A stretch of DNA of 64,000 bases from Blastopirellula marina (GCF_002967715.1 NZ_PUIA01000016.1:682001-746000); one strand, 5' to 3'; positions 53,799 through 62,737 are shown, numbered from the stretch's first letter. The notes: generated by a model from the letters alone, not told the origin. Made by a program: numbers and translations.

Positions 53799-55164
53799 GG
53801 ATCGTGGAACCCCCGGTGTGACAGAGGGAGAATGTTCGGGTCAAGGCGTCGATTTCGGTCTTGGTGCGTTTCTCGGTCACGCACACCAGGAAGCAGTCTT
53901 CCATCTCGGGGAAGAATTGCCCCAGGGGAACGCCACCCAGGAAGCCCGCTTCGCGTGCTTCGGCCAGAAGACCTTCGACGTTGCCTTGCGTATCGCGAAG
54001 GACGAACTCTTTGAAGAACGGGCTGCCTCCGAACACGGGCTCGAGACGCTCGATTTCGGTCAACGTTTGCTGGGCGTAGTGCGCCTTCTGAGTACAGAGG
54101 ATCGCAGCTTGCTTCAGGCCACTTGGCCCCAGCAACGACAAGTAGATCGAAGCACGCAGGGCGAACAGGCCTTGGTTGGTGCAGATGTTGCTGGTCGCTT
54201 TCTCGCGGCGAATGTGTTGTTCTCGCGTTTGCAGCGTCAGCACCCAGCAGCGTTTGCCGCGGCGGTCTTCAGTTTGGCCCACGATACGACCAGGCAGGCG
54301 GCGAACGAACTGATCGCTACAAGCCATGATGCCCAGGTAAGGGCCGCCGTACTGCATCGGCGAACCGAGCGAATGCCCTTCAGCCACGGCAATGTCGGCA
54401 CCTAGGTCCCCGGGACGCTTGAGCAAGCCGAGGCTGATCGGGTCGAAGCTCTGGATGACGACGGCGTCATTCTTGTGAGCGATCTCCGCAATCGCGGCGA
54501 CATCTTCGATTCCGCCGAAGAAGTTCGGCGACTGGACGATCACGCAGTTCGTGCTCGCGTCGATCGAAGCTTCGACCTTGGCCAGATCGGCAATGCCGTC
54601 AGGGCAGGCAATTTCGACGATCTCGATACCCAGGTCGGTGAAGTAGGTCTGCAGGATCTGACGGTATTCAGGATGAACCGTTCCGAGAACGACGACTTTT
54701 TCGCCCCGCTTGCCGGTGTTGAGTGCCATGATGACCGCTTCGGCCAACGCACTGCCGCCGTCGTACAGACTGGCGTTGGAAAGGTCCATGCCGGTCAAAT
54801 CGCAGATCAGTGTTTGGTATTCAAACATGGCCTGCAAGTTGCCCTGCGAGACTTCTGGCTGGTAAGGGGTATAGGAAGTATAGAACTCGCCCCGCGATGC
54901 CAACGCGTCGACGGCAGCCGGCACGAAGTGATCGTAACTGCCGCCACCCAGGAAGCAGGCATGGGTGGCCGGAGAAGCGTTCTTCGCGGCCAGGGCCGAA
55001 AGGTGCTGAGTCAGCTCCAGTTCGCCCATTTGCGGCGGAAGATTGAGATCGCGTTTGAGCCGCAGATCTTCCGGAATGGTGCTAAACAACTCTTCAATCG
55101 AATCGACCCCGATCGACTTCAGCATTGCTGCCTGATCGTCCGGAGTGTTGTAGAGATAGCTCAT
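53791..55164 (-). CDS. gcvPA: Glycine dehydrogenase (decarboxylating) subunit 1
   Basis: The N-terminal half of the split P-protein (457 residues). Typical blocks are MSYLYNTPDDQAAMLKSIG at the start, YTSYTPYQPEVSQGNLQAMFEYQT near residue 95, SNASLYDGGSALAEAVIMA near 132, and the C-terminal region around CVTEKRTKTEIDAL. Its end overlaps gcvPB by 8 bp, so the two halves are translated together. gcvH lies 114 bp upstream with a repeat-derived hairpin in the gap. Confidence 0.95.
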   Translation of the reverse strand: MSYLYNTPDDQAAMLKSIGVDSIEELFSTIPEDLRLKRDLNLPPQMGELELTQHLSALAAKNASPATHACFLGGGSYDHFVPAAVDALASRGEFYTSYTPYQPEVSQGNLQAMFEYQTLICDLTGMDLSNASLYDGGSALAEAVIMALNTGKRGEKVVVLGTVHPEYRQILQTYFTDLGIEIVEIACPDGIADLAKVEASIDASTNCVIVQSPNFFGGIEDVAAIAEIAHKNDAVVIQSFDPISLGLLKRPGDLGADIAVAEGHSLGSPMQYGGPYLGIMACSDQFVRRLPGRIVGQTEDRRGKRCWVLTLQTREQHIRREKATSNICTNQGLFALRASIYLSLLGPSGLKQAAILCTQKAHYAQQTLTEIERLEPVFGGSPFFKEFVLRDTQGNVEGLLAEAREAGFLGGVPLGQFFPEMEDCFLVCVTEKRTKTEIDALTRTFSLCHTGGSTIHA

Positions 55165-55197
55165 CCAATCTGTTCCAAAATGATAGTGTTCAGTTCT

Positions 55198-55256
55198 CAG
55201 TGTTCAGTTTTCAGCGGGAGAAAGAAGAAGCCTTCATTGCTGAAAACTTCACACTG
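55198..55256. repeat. Imperfect 18-bp inverted repeat between gcvH and gcvPA
   Basis: CAGTGTTCAGTTTTCAGC (55198-55215) is complementary to GCTGAAAACTTCACACTG (55239-55256) at 16 of 18 positions, with a 23-nt loop. The arms consist of short TTCAG-type units repeated nearby (also 55187-55199 and 55254-55265). It may be a dispersed intergenic repeat or an mRNA-stabilising hairpin. Confidence 0.7.
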
Positions 55257-55278
55257 AAAACTTCAAACGAAGAAGTCC

Positions 55279-55674
55279 TTAGCCTTCTTCCGCACACATC
55301 TTGTCGTAGCCGGCTTTGTCCATCAGGTCGGCCAGGGCCGAGTCGTCGCTGATTTTGATCTTGGCAATCCAGCCGTTGTCGTACGCATCTTCATGCAGTG
55401 AATCGAGGTTGTCGGGCAGGGCCGAGTTGGCTTCGATCACTTCACCGCTAACGGGAGCATAGATATCGCTAACCGCTTTGACTGATTCAATTTCACCGAA
55501 AGATTCGCCGGCGGTGACTTCTTTGCCGACTTCGGGAAGTTCTAGGTAAACCAGGTCGTTCAAGGCTTCGATCGCGTGGGCACTGATACCGACCGTGGCA
55601 ATCTTGGCACCGTCCGACTCTTCCACTTTGACCCATTCGTGCGTCTTGGCAAAAAGCAAATTGTCCGTGGACAT
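55279..55674 (-). CDS. gcvH: Glycine cleavage system H protein
   Basis: A 131-residue lipoyl carrier protein that shuttles the aminomethyl group between the P, T and L proteins. The lipoylated lysine is Lys66 in GEIESVKAVSDIYAPVSGEV. Other conserved parts are THEWVKVEE at the start and the NDLVYLELPEVGKEVTAGE strand. It lies between gcvT and gcvPA in transcriptional order. The likely lipoyl-attaching enzyme is encoded at 51428-52168. Confidence 0.97.
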   Translation of the reverse strand: MSTDNLLFAKTHEWVKVEESDGAKIATVGISAHAIEALNDLVYLELPEVGKEVTAGESFGEIESVKAVSDIYAPVSGEVIEANSALPDNLDSLHEDAYDNGWIAKIKISDDSALADLMDKAGYDKMCAEEG

Positions 55675-55733
55675 GATCGGGAAACTCCTAAACTAACCTG
55701 CGTGGAAATTGAATGGAATGAAGGGGAGGGGGA

Positions 55734-56837
55734 CTACTTCCGCTTGTAAAACGGCAGTGGAACCACTTTCGCCGCGAGGCGTTTGCCCCGGACGTCGACA
55801 TCGATCAGCGTTCCTTCGGCTGAGAATTGCGGAGCGACGTAACCCATGGCGATGGGCATGCCCAGGGTCGGCGATTGCGAACCGCTGGTCACTTCGCCGA
55901 CCTGCTGGTCGCCGACGTAAAGCGGGTAGTGCTCGCGTGGGACGCGTTTGTCCTGCATCACCAGGCCGACGCGAACGGGAAGCGAGTCTTTGTCAATTGC
56001 TTCCAGGGCAACTTTGCCGATGAACTCGTGGTCCCACGACATGGCGAAGCCGAGGCCTGCCTGCAGTGGTGTAATCTCTTCGGAAAGCTCGTGCCCGTAG
56101 AGTGGCATGGCGGCTTCCAGACGCAGCGTATCGCGAGCACCCAGTCCGACCGCATGGCCACCCACTTCGGCGGCTGCAACGTGCAGGGCTTCCCACACGG
56201 AAATAGCGTTTTCGGCAGGGACGGTCAGCTCGACACCATCTTCGCCGGTGTAGCCGGTGCGGCTTACGAGCCCCGGATGGCAGAGGATGGTCGCTTCACG
56301 ACCTTGATAGTATTTCAGCTCTGAGATGTCCCCTTCAATCAGCTCCTGGGCGATGGCCATGGCCCGGGGACCTTGCACGGCGATCATGGCCGTTTTCTCG
56401 GTGTAGTCGGTGAACGTCACCTCTTCAGGCAGACGAGCGTTGATCCAGGCGGCGATCTTCTCGCGGTTGCCGGCGTTGACCACCATCCAGGTGTATGATT
56501 TGCCTTGGCGGTCTTGCAGATGATAGGTGAGGATGTCGTCGAGAATGCCGCCATCTTCTTTACAAACCAGCCCATAGCGAATGCGGCCTGGCTTCAGATC
56601 AGCCACCTTGCGGGTGACTAATCCGTCGATCAACTCCAGAGCGCCAGCCCCATCGAAGCGGAAGCGGGCCATGTGCGAAACATCGAATAGGCCGACGGCG
56701 TTTCGGGTTGCGTTGTGCTCGTCAATGATCGAGGTGTACTGAACCGGCATCGACCAGCCGGTAAAGTCGACCATTCGTCCCCCGTTCGCGGCGTGCCAGT
56801 CGTAGAGTGGTGTCTTTTTCAGTGTTTCGGTCGTCAT
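55734..56837 (-). CDS. gcvT: Aminomethyltransferase (glycine cleavage T protein)
   Basis: A 367-residue enzyme that releases ammonia from aminomethyl-GcvH and passes the methylene group to tetrahydrofolate. Family motifs are LYDWHAANGGRMVDFTGWSMPVQY at the start (with the folate-site Asp), FDVSHMARF near residue 50, GYTGEDGVEL near 195, and DTLRLEAAMPLYGHEL near 235. It is the first gene of the gcv run and has a 5' leader with two exact, interleaved inverted repeats. Confidence 0.97.
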   Translation of the reverse strand: MTTETLKKTPLYDWHAANGGRMVDFTGWSMPVQYTSIIDEHNATRNAVGLFDVSHMARFRFDGAGALELIDGLVTRKVADLKPGRIRYGLVCKEDGGILDDILTYHLQDRQGKSYTWMVVNAGNREKIAAWINARLPEEVTFTDYTEKTAMIAVQGPRAMAIAQELIEGDISELKYYQGREATILCHPGLVSRTGYTGEDGVELTVPAENAISVWEALHVAAAEVGGHAVGLGARDTLRLEAAMPLYGHELSEEITPLQAGLGFAMSWDHEFIGKVALEAIDKDSLPVRVGLVMQDKRVPREHYPLYVGDQQVGEVTSGSQSPTLGMPIAMGYVAPQFSAEGTLIDVDVRGKRLAAKVVPLPFYKRK

Positions 56838-56852
56838 CCGTCGAACGTCTCG

Positions 56853-56934
56853 TTTTCTCGTCCAGGCCGGTCACCGCGCAAGTAGAGTGCTCTGGTCGAT
56901 TCCCCTTTCGAGAAAAAGCCAGTGTCGGTGACCG
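56853..56934 (-). promoter_or_regulatory. Interleaved inverted repeats in the gcvT leader
   Basis: TTTTCTCG (56853-56860) pairs with CGAGAAAA (56909-56916), and CGGTCACCG (56868-56876) pairs with CGGTGACCG (56926-56934). The order A-B-A'-B' allows either a pseudoknot or two mutually exclusive helices ending 16 nt before the gcvT start. Because GGTNACC is itself palindromic, the second pair could instead be two DNA operator copies. Confidence 0.4.
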
Positions 56935-57515
56935 CGTCGCCGCGAAAAGTGCGGGGCTCAGTCGAGCTAAGATGCCAATAAGCAAAGGAACAAAGTGATA
57001 GCTTGCGATTGTATACGATCCGGCGCGAGTGAACAGGGGCAAGCTACAGGAGAAAGTGGGGGTAACAGTTGAGATTGTTACCATTGCATGTGTTGGGGAA
57101 AGGATTAGCGGTGATTGGTGGCCAAGGATTCCCCCCGCTTGCCAGTCAGACAGAGACCCTACTGCGAGAAGCCGGAATCCATTGCGGTCTTCCGTGGTTG
57201 GTTATGAAATGGCCATGTCGGTGCCCCGAGGGGGAGGACTGGGTATGCCTGTGGAGGTGCGTCGCAATCCATACAGACGACTTAATCCGGTCAGCTGAAA
57301 TAGGTTATCGATCCGCGCACGTTTACCCGATTCTTTAACAAAGTAATTCGACCGTGAGGTCTGTTGACGGTGATCTCAACCAATGGTCTCTGAGGACCGA
57401 TGATCTCATCGCGGCGATTTACAACGAGCTTCCTTCCGGCGACTCTCGGCTGTCGAATCTGCCGGGGGGCTGGCAGGGGACCACTAAGGGCAGAAGGCGT
57501 TATCGGTACTACATC

Positions 57516-57521
57516 GAGGGG
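57516..57521 (+). promoter_or_regulatory. Ribosome binding site deciding the Amt-kinase start
   Basis: GAGGGG, 6 nt before GTG 57528. The frame stays open back to 57354, but this site and the start of Amt-like sequence right after it fix the GTG as the probable start. Confidence 0.7.
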
Positions 57522-57527
57522 CATCTT

Positions 57528-60500
57528 GTGGAGATTTCTTCGCGCACGTTACACGATGTATGGCTCGTTGGTAGTGCGGCCCTATTCTTTCTCATGCAAG
57601 CCGGTTTCTGTTGCTTGGAAGCCGGATCGGTTCGTTCGAAGAACAGTATTAATGTTGCTGCGAAAAACCTGGCCGACTTTGCTGTCTCTGGGATGATCTT
57701 CTGGGCCTTTGGCTTTGGGCTGATCTTTGGTGCCTCGTACATGGGGTGGTTTGGGACTAGCGACTTCTTCTTCGACGGTGACTCGCAGGGAGGGAACGTC
57801 GAGGCCTTTTTCCTGTTTCAGTTGATGTTCTGCGGGACAGCAACCACGATCATTGGCGGTGCCGTTTCAGAGCGGATGCGGTTTGCAAGTTACTTGCTCA
57901 CGGCAGTTGTTGTTTCCTCTCTGATCTACCCCATTTACGCGCATTGGGTCTGGGGTGAAGGAGGCTGGTTGGCTGAGTTGGGCTTTGTCGACTTCGCTGG
58001 AAGCTCGGTGGTGCATGGTGTGGGCGGTTGGATTAGCCTCGCGGTTTGCCTCATCGTCGGTCCTCGAATTGGGCGTTTCGATACCAAGGATTCAACGACC
58101 TGTAATGGCCACAACTTGCCGATGGCGGCGCTCGGGGCCATGCTCCTGGCTTTTGGCTGGATAGGATTTAATGCTGGAAGCACGTTGCAATTAGACGACC
58201 GGATTCCGCATGTAGTGACGACAACGATCCTCGCTGGCATTGCCGGTGCGACGACAACGCTCGTGGTCGCGCGACTGCTCCACATTCGGAGAGAGCTGGA
58301 ACTGTTGATTAATGGTCTTCTGGCGGGGCTTGTTGCGATTACGGCGTGTTGCCATGTGGTGAATTTGTTCGATGCCTTGGTCATCGGATTTGTGGCCGGC
58401 CTGATCATGATGGCTACTGCGCAATTGCTCGCGAAGCTTCGGATTGACGACGTCGTCGGGGCAATTCCTGTCCATGCCGCTGCTGGCGTATGGGGAACAT
58501 TGTCCGTTGCCCTATTTGGCAACCTGGCGACACTTGATACTGGTCTGGGACGCTGGGAACAGTTGGGTGTGCAATTGTTGGGCGTATGTGTCTGTTTTGG
58601 CTGGTCTTTTCTGGTTGGCTTCGGGGTCTTGTGGTCGATCAATCGATTCAGTCCATTTCGGGTCGATCGTCAAACGGAGACGGTAGGGCTGAACGTGGCC
58701 GAACACGGCGATAAGTCGGAACTCCACGACCTGCTGTACGTCATGGAGCAGCACTCCGAGACCGGCAACTTTGCGATTGACCTGGACCTGCAATCGCAAA
58801 CCGATGTGGGCCAGATTGCACAGGCATACAATAGTGTTGTTGCATCGCTAAAAGAGAAACAAAGACAAGTAGAAATCGCGATCGAAGAGCTCTACCATGC
58901 GAAAAAGGAATTGCGTGAGTCGAGCCGGCAGATACATTCACTCAAGTCTGCCCTCGATATGCACACGCTCTATTCGATTACCGATCGATCGGGAAAAATT
59001 ACCGAGGTAAACGAAGGCTTCTGCCGGATCTCAGGCTACAGCGCTCAAGAGCTAATTGGTCAAGATCATCGCATTCTGAATTCCGGCTATCACCCGAAAT
59101 CGTTTTGGGTAGAGATGTGGCGAACCCTTTTTGCAGGCGAGACCTGGCGCGGTGAAGTTTGCAATCGTGCTAAAGATGGCCACCTGTATTGGGTGGACTC
59201 CACGAACATTCCTTTCCTGGATTCTGAGGGAAAGATCGAGAAGCTGATATCGCTTCGGTTTGATATTACTGACCGAAAGCGTGCCGAGGAAAACTCCATA
59301 GCGGCCAGCAACGAACTGCAAGGCGTACTCGGTGCCGCGACGCGTGTCTCCATCATCGCCACCGATTGCGAAGGAATCATTTCAACATTCAATGCCGGGG
59401 CCGAAGCGATGCTTGGTTATACGGCCGCCGAGATGGTCGGAAAGCAAACGCCGAAAATCATTCATGTCGCATCGGAAGTGATCGCTCGGGGGAAAGAACT
59501 GAGTGAACTACTTGGCGAGACTGTCGAAGGTTTTGAGGTTTTCGTCAAACAGGCCATGATCAATGGTCACGAAGAACGAGAGTGGACCTATGTTCGCAAA
59601 GACGGCTCGTTGCTGAGCGTCAGCCTTACGGTTACTGCCAGGTACGATGAGGAAGGCCAGATTATCGGCTACCTTGGGATCGCGCAGGACATCTCGGATC
59701 GCAAGCAAGCGGAAGACGAAAACCGCCGCTTGACCGAGCGTTTGGACCTTGCCCTGGGGGCATCGAACACAGGGCTTTGGGACTGGGTGGTGTCGACCGG
59801 TGAAGTCATCTTCAGCGACATGTGGTATACGATGCTTGGCTACGAGCCTGGCGAATTGCCGATGTGTATCGATACGTGGAGCACCCTTTGCCATCCCGAG
59901 GACCTGCCCATCGCAATGGAAGCTCTGGAGCGGCATTTTCGGGGGGAAGATGCGGTCTTCTGCAGCGAGCTTCGCCTACGCTGCAAGGATGGTGCGTGGT
60001 TGTGGGTTCGTGACGTTGGCGAAGTGGTGGCCTGGCACGAAGATGGTTCCCCCAAGCGAATGGTCGGCGTCCATATCGACGTTCAGGAACTGCATCAGGC
60101 CATCGAACAAGCGAACTCGGCCAACCAGGCCAAGAGTGAATTCCTGGCGAATATGTCGCACGAAATTCGGACCCCCATGACGGCCATCTTGGGGTATTCG
60201 GAGTTGCTGCTCAACGACCTTTCCATGGGGGATTTGACGGACGAACACCGTAATGCATTGGAGACCATCAATCGCAACGGCGAGCACTTGCTCGCGATCA
60301 TCAACGACATTCTGGATATGTCCAAGATTGATGCCGGCAAGTTGGCCATGGAGGTGCTGCCGACGCAACCACATGCGATCGTCGAAGAAGTGATCTCACT
60401 GCTCAACGTACGCGCCGTCGGCAAGGGGATCGCACTGCGTGTCCGATATGACTCTGCTTTCCCTGAAACGATTCAATCGGACCCGACTCGTTTACGGCAG

Positions 60501-61367
60501 ATCTTGCTGAATATTGTTGGCAATGCAATCAAGTTTACCGAGATTGGGGAAGTGGCGATTACGCTTTCTTACATCCCTCACCGGCAGCTTATGCAATTCC
60601 GCGTTACCGATACGGGGTTGGGGATGACACCGGCGCAGTTAGAGAAGATCGCCAATTTCGAGCCTTTCAGTCAGGCCGACTCATCCACAACGCGCGAGTT
60701 TGGCGGGACAGGCCTTGGGCTGCGCATCTCGAATTGCCTGGCGAATTTATTAGGGGGGCAGATCGTTGTCGATTCCGAGCAAGGTTTCGGCAGTACGTTT
60801 ACCATCTCCATTGCGACCGGGGATGTCAGTTCGTCACCACTGGTACAGCTGAAACTCGACTCACAAAACGAACAGCTTGCCACGGAAGAGGTGGAATCGC
60901 AGAAGGCCTCGGTGAGTGCCAAGGTAGAAACCCCCGAACAACTTCTCGAGGGCATTCGAATCCTGCTTGCCGAGGATGGCCTTGATAACCAGCGTCTCAT
61001 TTCTTTCGTTCTCAGAAAGGCCGGAGCCGAGGTAAGCGTCGTTGAAAACGGGCTGCTCGCTTACGAATCGGCCTTGACCGCGGTTGCCCAAGCGGCTGCT
61101 TTCGACGTGATTCTGATGGATATGCAGATGCCGGTGCTCGATGGCTATACGGCGGTCAGTAGGCTTCGCAAGTCTGGCTACAAAGGAAACATCGTGGCAT
61201 TGACGGCACATGCGATGGTCGGTGACCGTCAAAAATGTATCGAGGCTGGTTGCGACGACTTCGCCACCAAGCCCATCAACCGCCAGCACTTGATCCAGCT
61301 TGTGCGGGAGCTTGTCGACACTTCGGCATCGCAACGAACATCGTATGCGGATGAAGTGAACTCTTAA
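57528..61367 (+). CDS. Ammonium transporter-sensor histidine kinase fusion
   Basis: A 1279-residue protein. Residues ~8-395 are an Amt/Rh channel of about eleven helices, with both pore histidines of the twin-His motif (His163 in SSVVHGVGG, His316 in IPVHAAAGVWG), FQLMFCGTATTIIGGAVSER near 100 and GWIGFNAGS near 210. A linker leads to three PAS domains (~475-590, ~600-730, ~737-860), HisKA (SHEIRTPMTAILGY, His about 878), HATPase_c (NIVGNAIKF, GGTGLGLRISN) and a receiver domain (Asp about 1198, LMDMQMPVLDGY). The domain order resembles the Amt-histidine kinase Ks-Amt5 of the planctomycete Kuenenia, which senses ammonium. It probably signals nitrogen supply; no partner regulator is adjacent. 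Confidence 0.93.
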   Translation: MEISSRTLHDVWLVGSAALFFLMQAGFCCLEAGSVRSKNSINVAAKNLADFAVSGMIFWAFGFGLIFGASYMGWFGTSDFFFDGDSQGGNVEAFFLFQLMFCGTATTIIGGAVSERMRFASYLLTAVVVSSLIYPIYAHWVWGEGGWLAELGFVDFAGSSVVHGVGGWISLAVCLIVGPRIGRFDTKDSTTCNGHNLPMAALGAMLLAFGWIGFNAGSTLQLDDRIPHVVTTTILAGIAGATTTLVVARLLHIRRELELLINGLLAGLVAITACCHVVNLFDALVIGFVAGLIMMATAQLLAKLRIDDVVGAIPVHAAAGVWGTLSVALFGNLATLDTGLGRWEQLGVQLLGVCVCFGWSFLVGFGVLWSINRFSPFRVDRQTETVGLNVAEHGDKSELHDLLYVMEQHSETGNFAIDLDLQSQTDVGQIAQAYNSVVASLKEKQRQVEIAIEELYHAKKELRESSRQIHSLKSALDMHTLYSITDRSGKITEVNEGFCRISGYSAQELIGQDHRILNSGYHPKSFWVEMWRTLFAGETWRGEVCNRAKDGHLYWVDSTNIPFLDSEGKIEKLISLRFDITDRKRAEENSIAASNELQGVLGAATRVSIIATDCEGIISTFNAGAEAMLGYTAAEMVGKQTPKIIHVASEVIARGKELSELLGETVEGFEVFVKQAMINGHEEREWTYVRKDGSLLSVSLTVTARYDEEGQIIGYLGIAQDISDRKQAEDENRRLTERLDLALGASNTGLWDWVVSTGEVIFSDMWYTMLGYEPGELPMCIDTWSTLCHPEDLPIAMEALERHFRGEDAVFCSELRLRCKDGAWLWVRDVGEVVAWHEDGSPKRMVGVHIDVQELHQAIEQANSANQAKSEFLANMSHEIRTPMTAILGYSELLLNDLSMGDLTDEHRNALETINRNGEHLLAIINDILDMSKIDAGKLAMEVLPTQPHAIVEEVISLLNVRAVGKGIALRVRYDSAFPETIQSDPTRLRQILLNIVGNAIKFTEIGEVAITLSYIPHRQLMQFRVTDTGLGMTPAQLEKIANFEPFSQADSSTTREFGGTGLGLRISNCLANLLGGQIVVDSEQGFGSTFTISIATGDVSSSPLVQLKLDSQNEQLATEEVESQKASVSAKVETPEQLLEGIRILLAEDGLDNQRLISFVLRKAGAEVSVVENGLLAYESALTAVAQAAAFDVILMDMQMPVLDGYTAVSRLRKSGYKGNIVALTAHAMVGDRQKCIEAGCDDFATKPINRQHLIQLVRELVDTSASQRTSYADEVNS

Positions 61368-61410
61368 AACGCTGCGTCGCTACCAGATGATCGGCTCTAG
61401 CCCTGGTCGA

Positions 61411-61908
61411 TCATTCGTCAGCTGTTTGCAGGAAGCGAAGATGATGAGCGGCATGGGCTGCATGAATACGATGCAGCGTTTCGCGGTCTAGGCGACCGAA
61501 GCCAGGGTGCGGATAGAAGGAGCCGCCATGCTTTAGGAACCGCTCGACACTTTTCTCAAACGCAGCGACTTCCTCGTCATCCTTCAGCTCGTTCGCAGGA
61601 ACGAAGATGGGGGCCGTGCGAATTCCCTTTGGTGAATCGCCACTGAGAACCCTGGGCATCAGCGTCCGCCGCACGATCGGGCGCAGAAATGCAAACAAGC
61701 TGAAATACCAAGGGTAGCCATCGATACTTGGATCTTGGACGATGCGCAAATGCCAACAGATCTGGCCCAGCGTCCAATTGCCGTGGCGAACATAACCAGA
61801 TGCGAGAAGCTGCCGGGCATCCACCACGGCCTCTTCGAGCGTCGCGAATTGCAAATCGCGCAGTCGACCCGCATCGTTTGCACGGCGAGTGGGCTGGTTT
61901 CCCATCAA
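61411..61908 (-). CDS. DUF1569/DinB-like protein
   Basis: A 165-residue protein resembling DUF1569, a four-helix DinB-superfamily fold. Histidines at WHLRIVQDPS near residue 52 and in HRIHAAHAAHHLRFL near 150 are in places where DinB-like proteins bind a metal. The segment GWTLGQI-like (actual NWTLGQICWHL) is also typical. No substrate is known. Its start region lies next to the tRNA-Leu gene on the same strand (26 bp). Confidence 0.75.
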   Translation of the reverse strand: MMGNQPTRRANDAGRLRDLQFATLEEAVVDARQLLASGYVRHGNWTLGQICWHLRIVQDPSIDGYPWYFSLFAFLRPIVRRTLMPRVLSGDSPKGIRTAPIFVPANELKDDEEVAAFEKSVERFLKHGGSFYPHPGFGRLDRETLHRIHAAHAAHHLRFLQTADE

Positions 61909-61934
61909 GGGTCTCCGATGCGTGAAGCAAAAAG

Positions 61935-62020
61935 TGGCCGAGGCGGGGATCGAACCCGCACGAGGGTTACCCCTCGCAGGATTTTAAGTCCTGTGCGTCT
62001 GCCAGTTCCGCCACTCGGCC
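61935..62020 (-). tRNA. tRNA-Leu (anticodon TAA)
   Basis: An 86-nt class II tRNA read on the minus strand: acceptor GGCCGAG/CTCGGCC, D-arm TGGCGGAACTGGCAGACGC, anticodon stem CAGGA/TCCTG around loop CTTAAAA (anticodon TAA), long variable arm, T-arm GCGGG-TTCGATC-CCCGC, discriminator A. CCA is not encoded. The minus strand continues CTTTTT, a possible weak termination signal. Confidence 0.95.
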
Positions 62021-62334
62021 TAATGAGAAATTAACCGCCGTCAGGTCTGTTTTCTGGTAAAAAATGAGAAATTATTGCTCACCTCGTAACCCAAACCGGT
62101 GGTGCGGTGTTATATTGCTGGGCGTTGGCAACCAATCGCATTGTGACACCCCAATCAGGGAACCACAAGTGGATTGATGTCAAACAGTTGGGTAGCACGT
62201 ACTTATCGACGTTCTGTGTCCCGCAGCCCAATGGTCTGGATTGACTTTTTGACCAAGATCGAAACGATTCCCGCGAAGTAGCATCATAACTTCACATATC
62301 GCTGATCAGGGATTCAAGAAAGAAATCTAGAACC
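62021..62334. other. Intergenic region upstream of tRNA-Leu
   Basis: About 314 bp with no gene. It includes an exact 12-bp direct repeat (AATGAGAAATTA at 62022-62033 and 62063-62074) and presumably the tRNA-Leu promoter and that of the 62335 gene. Confidence 0.5.
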
Positions 62335-62592
62335 ATGAACTACCGACAGCCTAGCGTCGTAGAGACCATGATTTGGTTTTTCGCCGCCGCTATCGCCCTA
62401 TTTGTGGCGATTGGGGTGACCTTACTGATGGTAACGGTAACGGCGGTGATGCTACTGACAAGGATGGCAGGTGAGGCGGCTCGTTCGTTCTTTCAACGCA
62501 TTTTTGGCAGATCGACGATTCACAAACAACATTCCAGGGAACAAGGAGTTCGTCCGACAATCATCGAAGGTCAGGTTCTCAGCCGAAGTTAG
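62335..62592 (+). CDS. Small single-pass membrane protein, hypothetical
   Basis: An 85-residue protein with one long hydrophobic stretch (about residues 10-42, possibly one or two helices) and a basic/polar C-terminus. No family was recognised. It starts at ATG with an A-rich upstream region (GAAAGAAATC) rather than a strong Shine-Dalgarno. It lies in the same direction as the 62738 and 63154 genes. Confidence 0.55.
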   Translation: MNYRQPSVVETMIWFFAAAIALFVAIGVTLLMVTVTAVMLLTRMAGEAARSFFQRIFGRSTIHKQHSREQGVRPTIIEGQVLSRS

Positions 62593-62737
62593 TTGATTTT
62601 GGCACGTTAAGTGCACTACGGCTGAATCTCGAAGTCAGGAAGTAGCCATTTCGGCCACGCCGAGTGAACTTTCCAGGCAGGCTTTGGGTCCTACAGACAT
62701 TGGTAACTTGACCCTTGGGGATTGGCGAACGAGAGAG

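Larger units (their letters stand above)
56838..57527. other. Divergent intergenic region between gcvT and the Amt-kinase gene
   Basis: About 690 bp. The gcvT side contains the interleaved inverted repeats at 56853-56934. Short frames on the plus strand near 57069-57338 look non-coding. No glycine riboswitch consensus was found. The GAGGGG ribosome binding site of the kinase gene is at 57516-57521. Confidence 0.5.

Noticed and set aside
56838-57060. Glycine riboswitch in front of gcvT
   Set aside because: Neither strand shows the conserved glycine-aptamer segments; only the interleaved repeats were found.
57069-57338. 89-residue plus-strand frame in the gcvT/Amt gap
   Set aside because: Competing frames are equally open here; no motif or ribosome binding site supports it.
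57354-57527. Longer N-terminus for the Amt-kinase
   Set aside because: The 58 extra residues are not Amt-like, whereas GTG 57528 has a GAGGGG box at ideal distance and Amt homology begins right after it.
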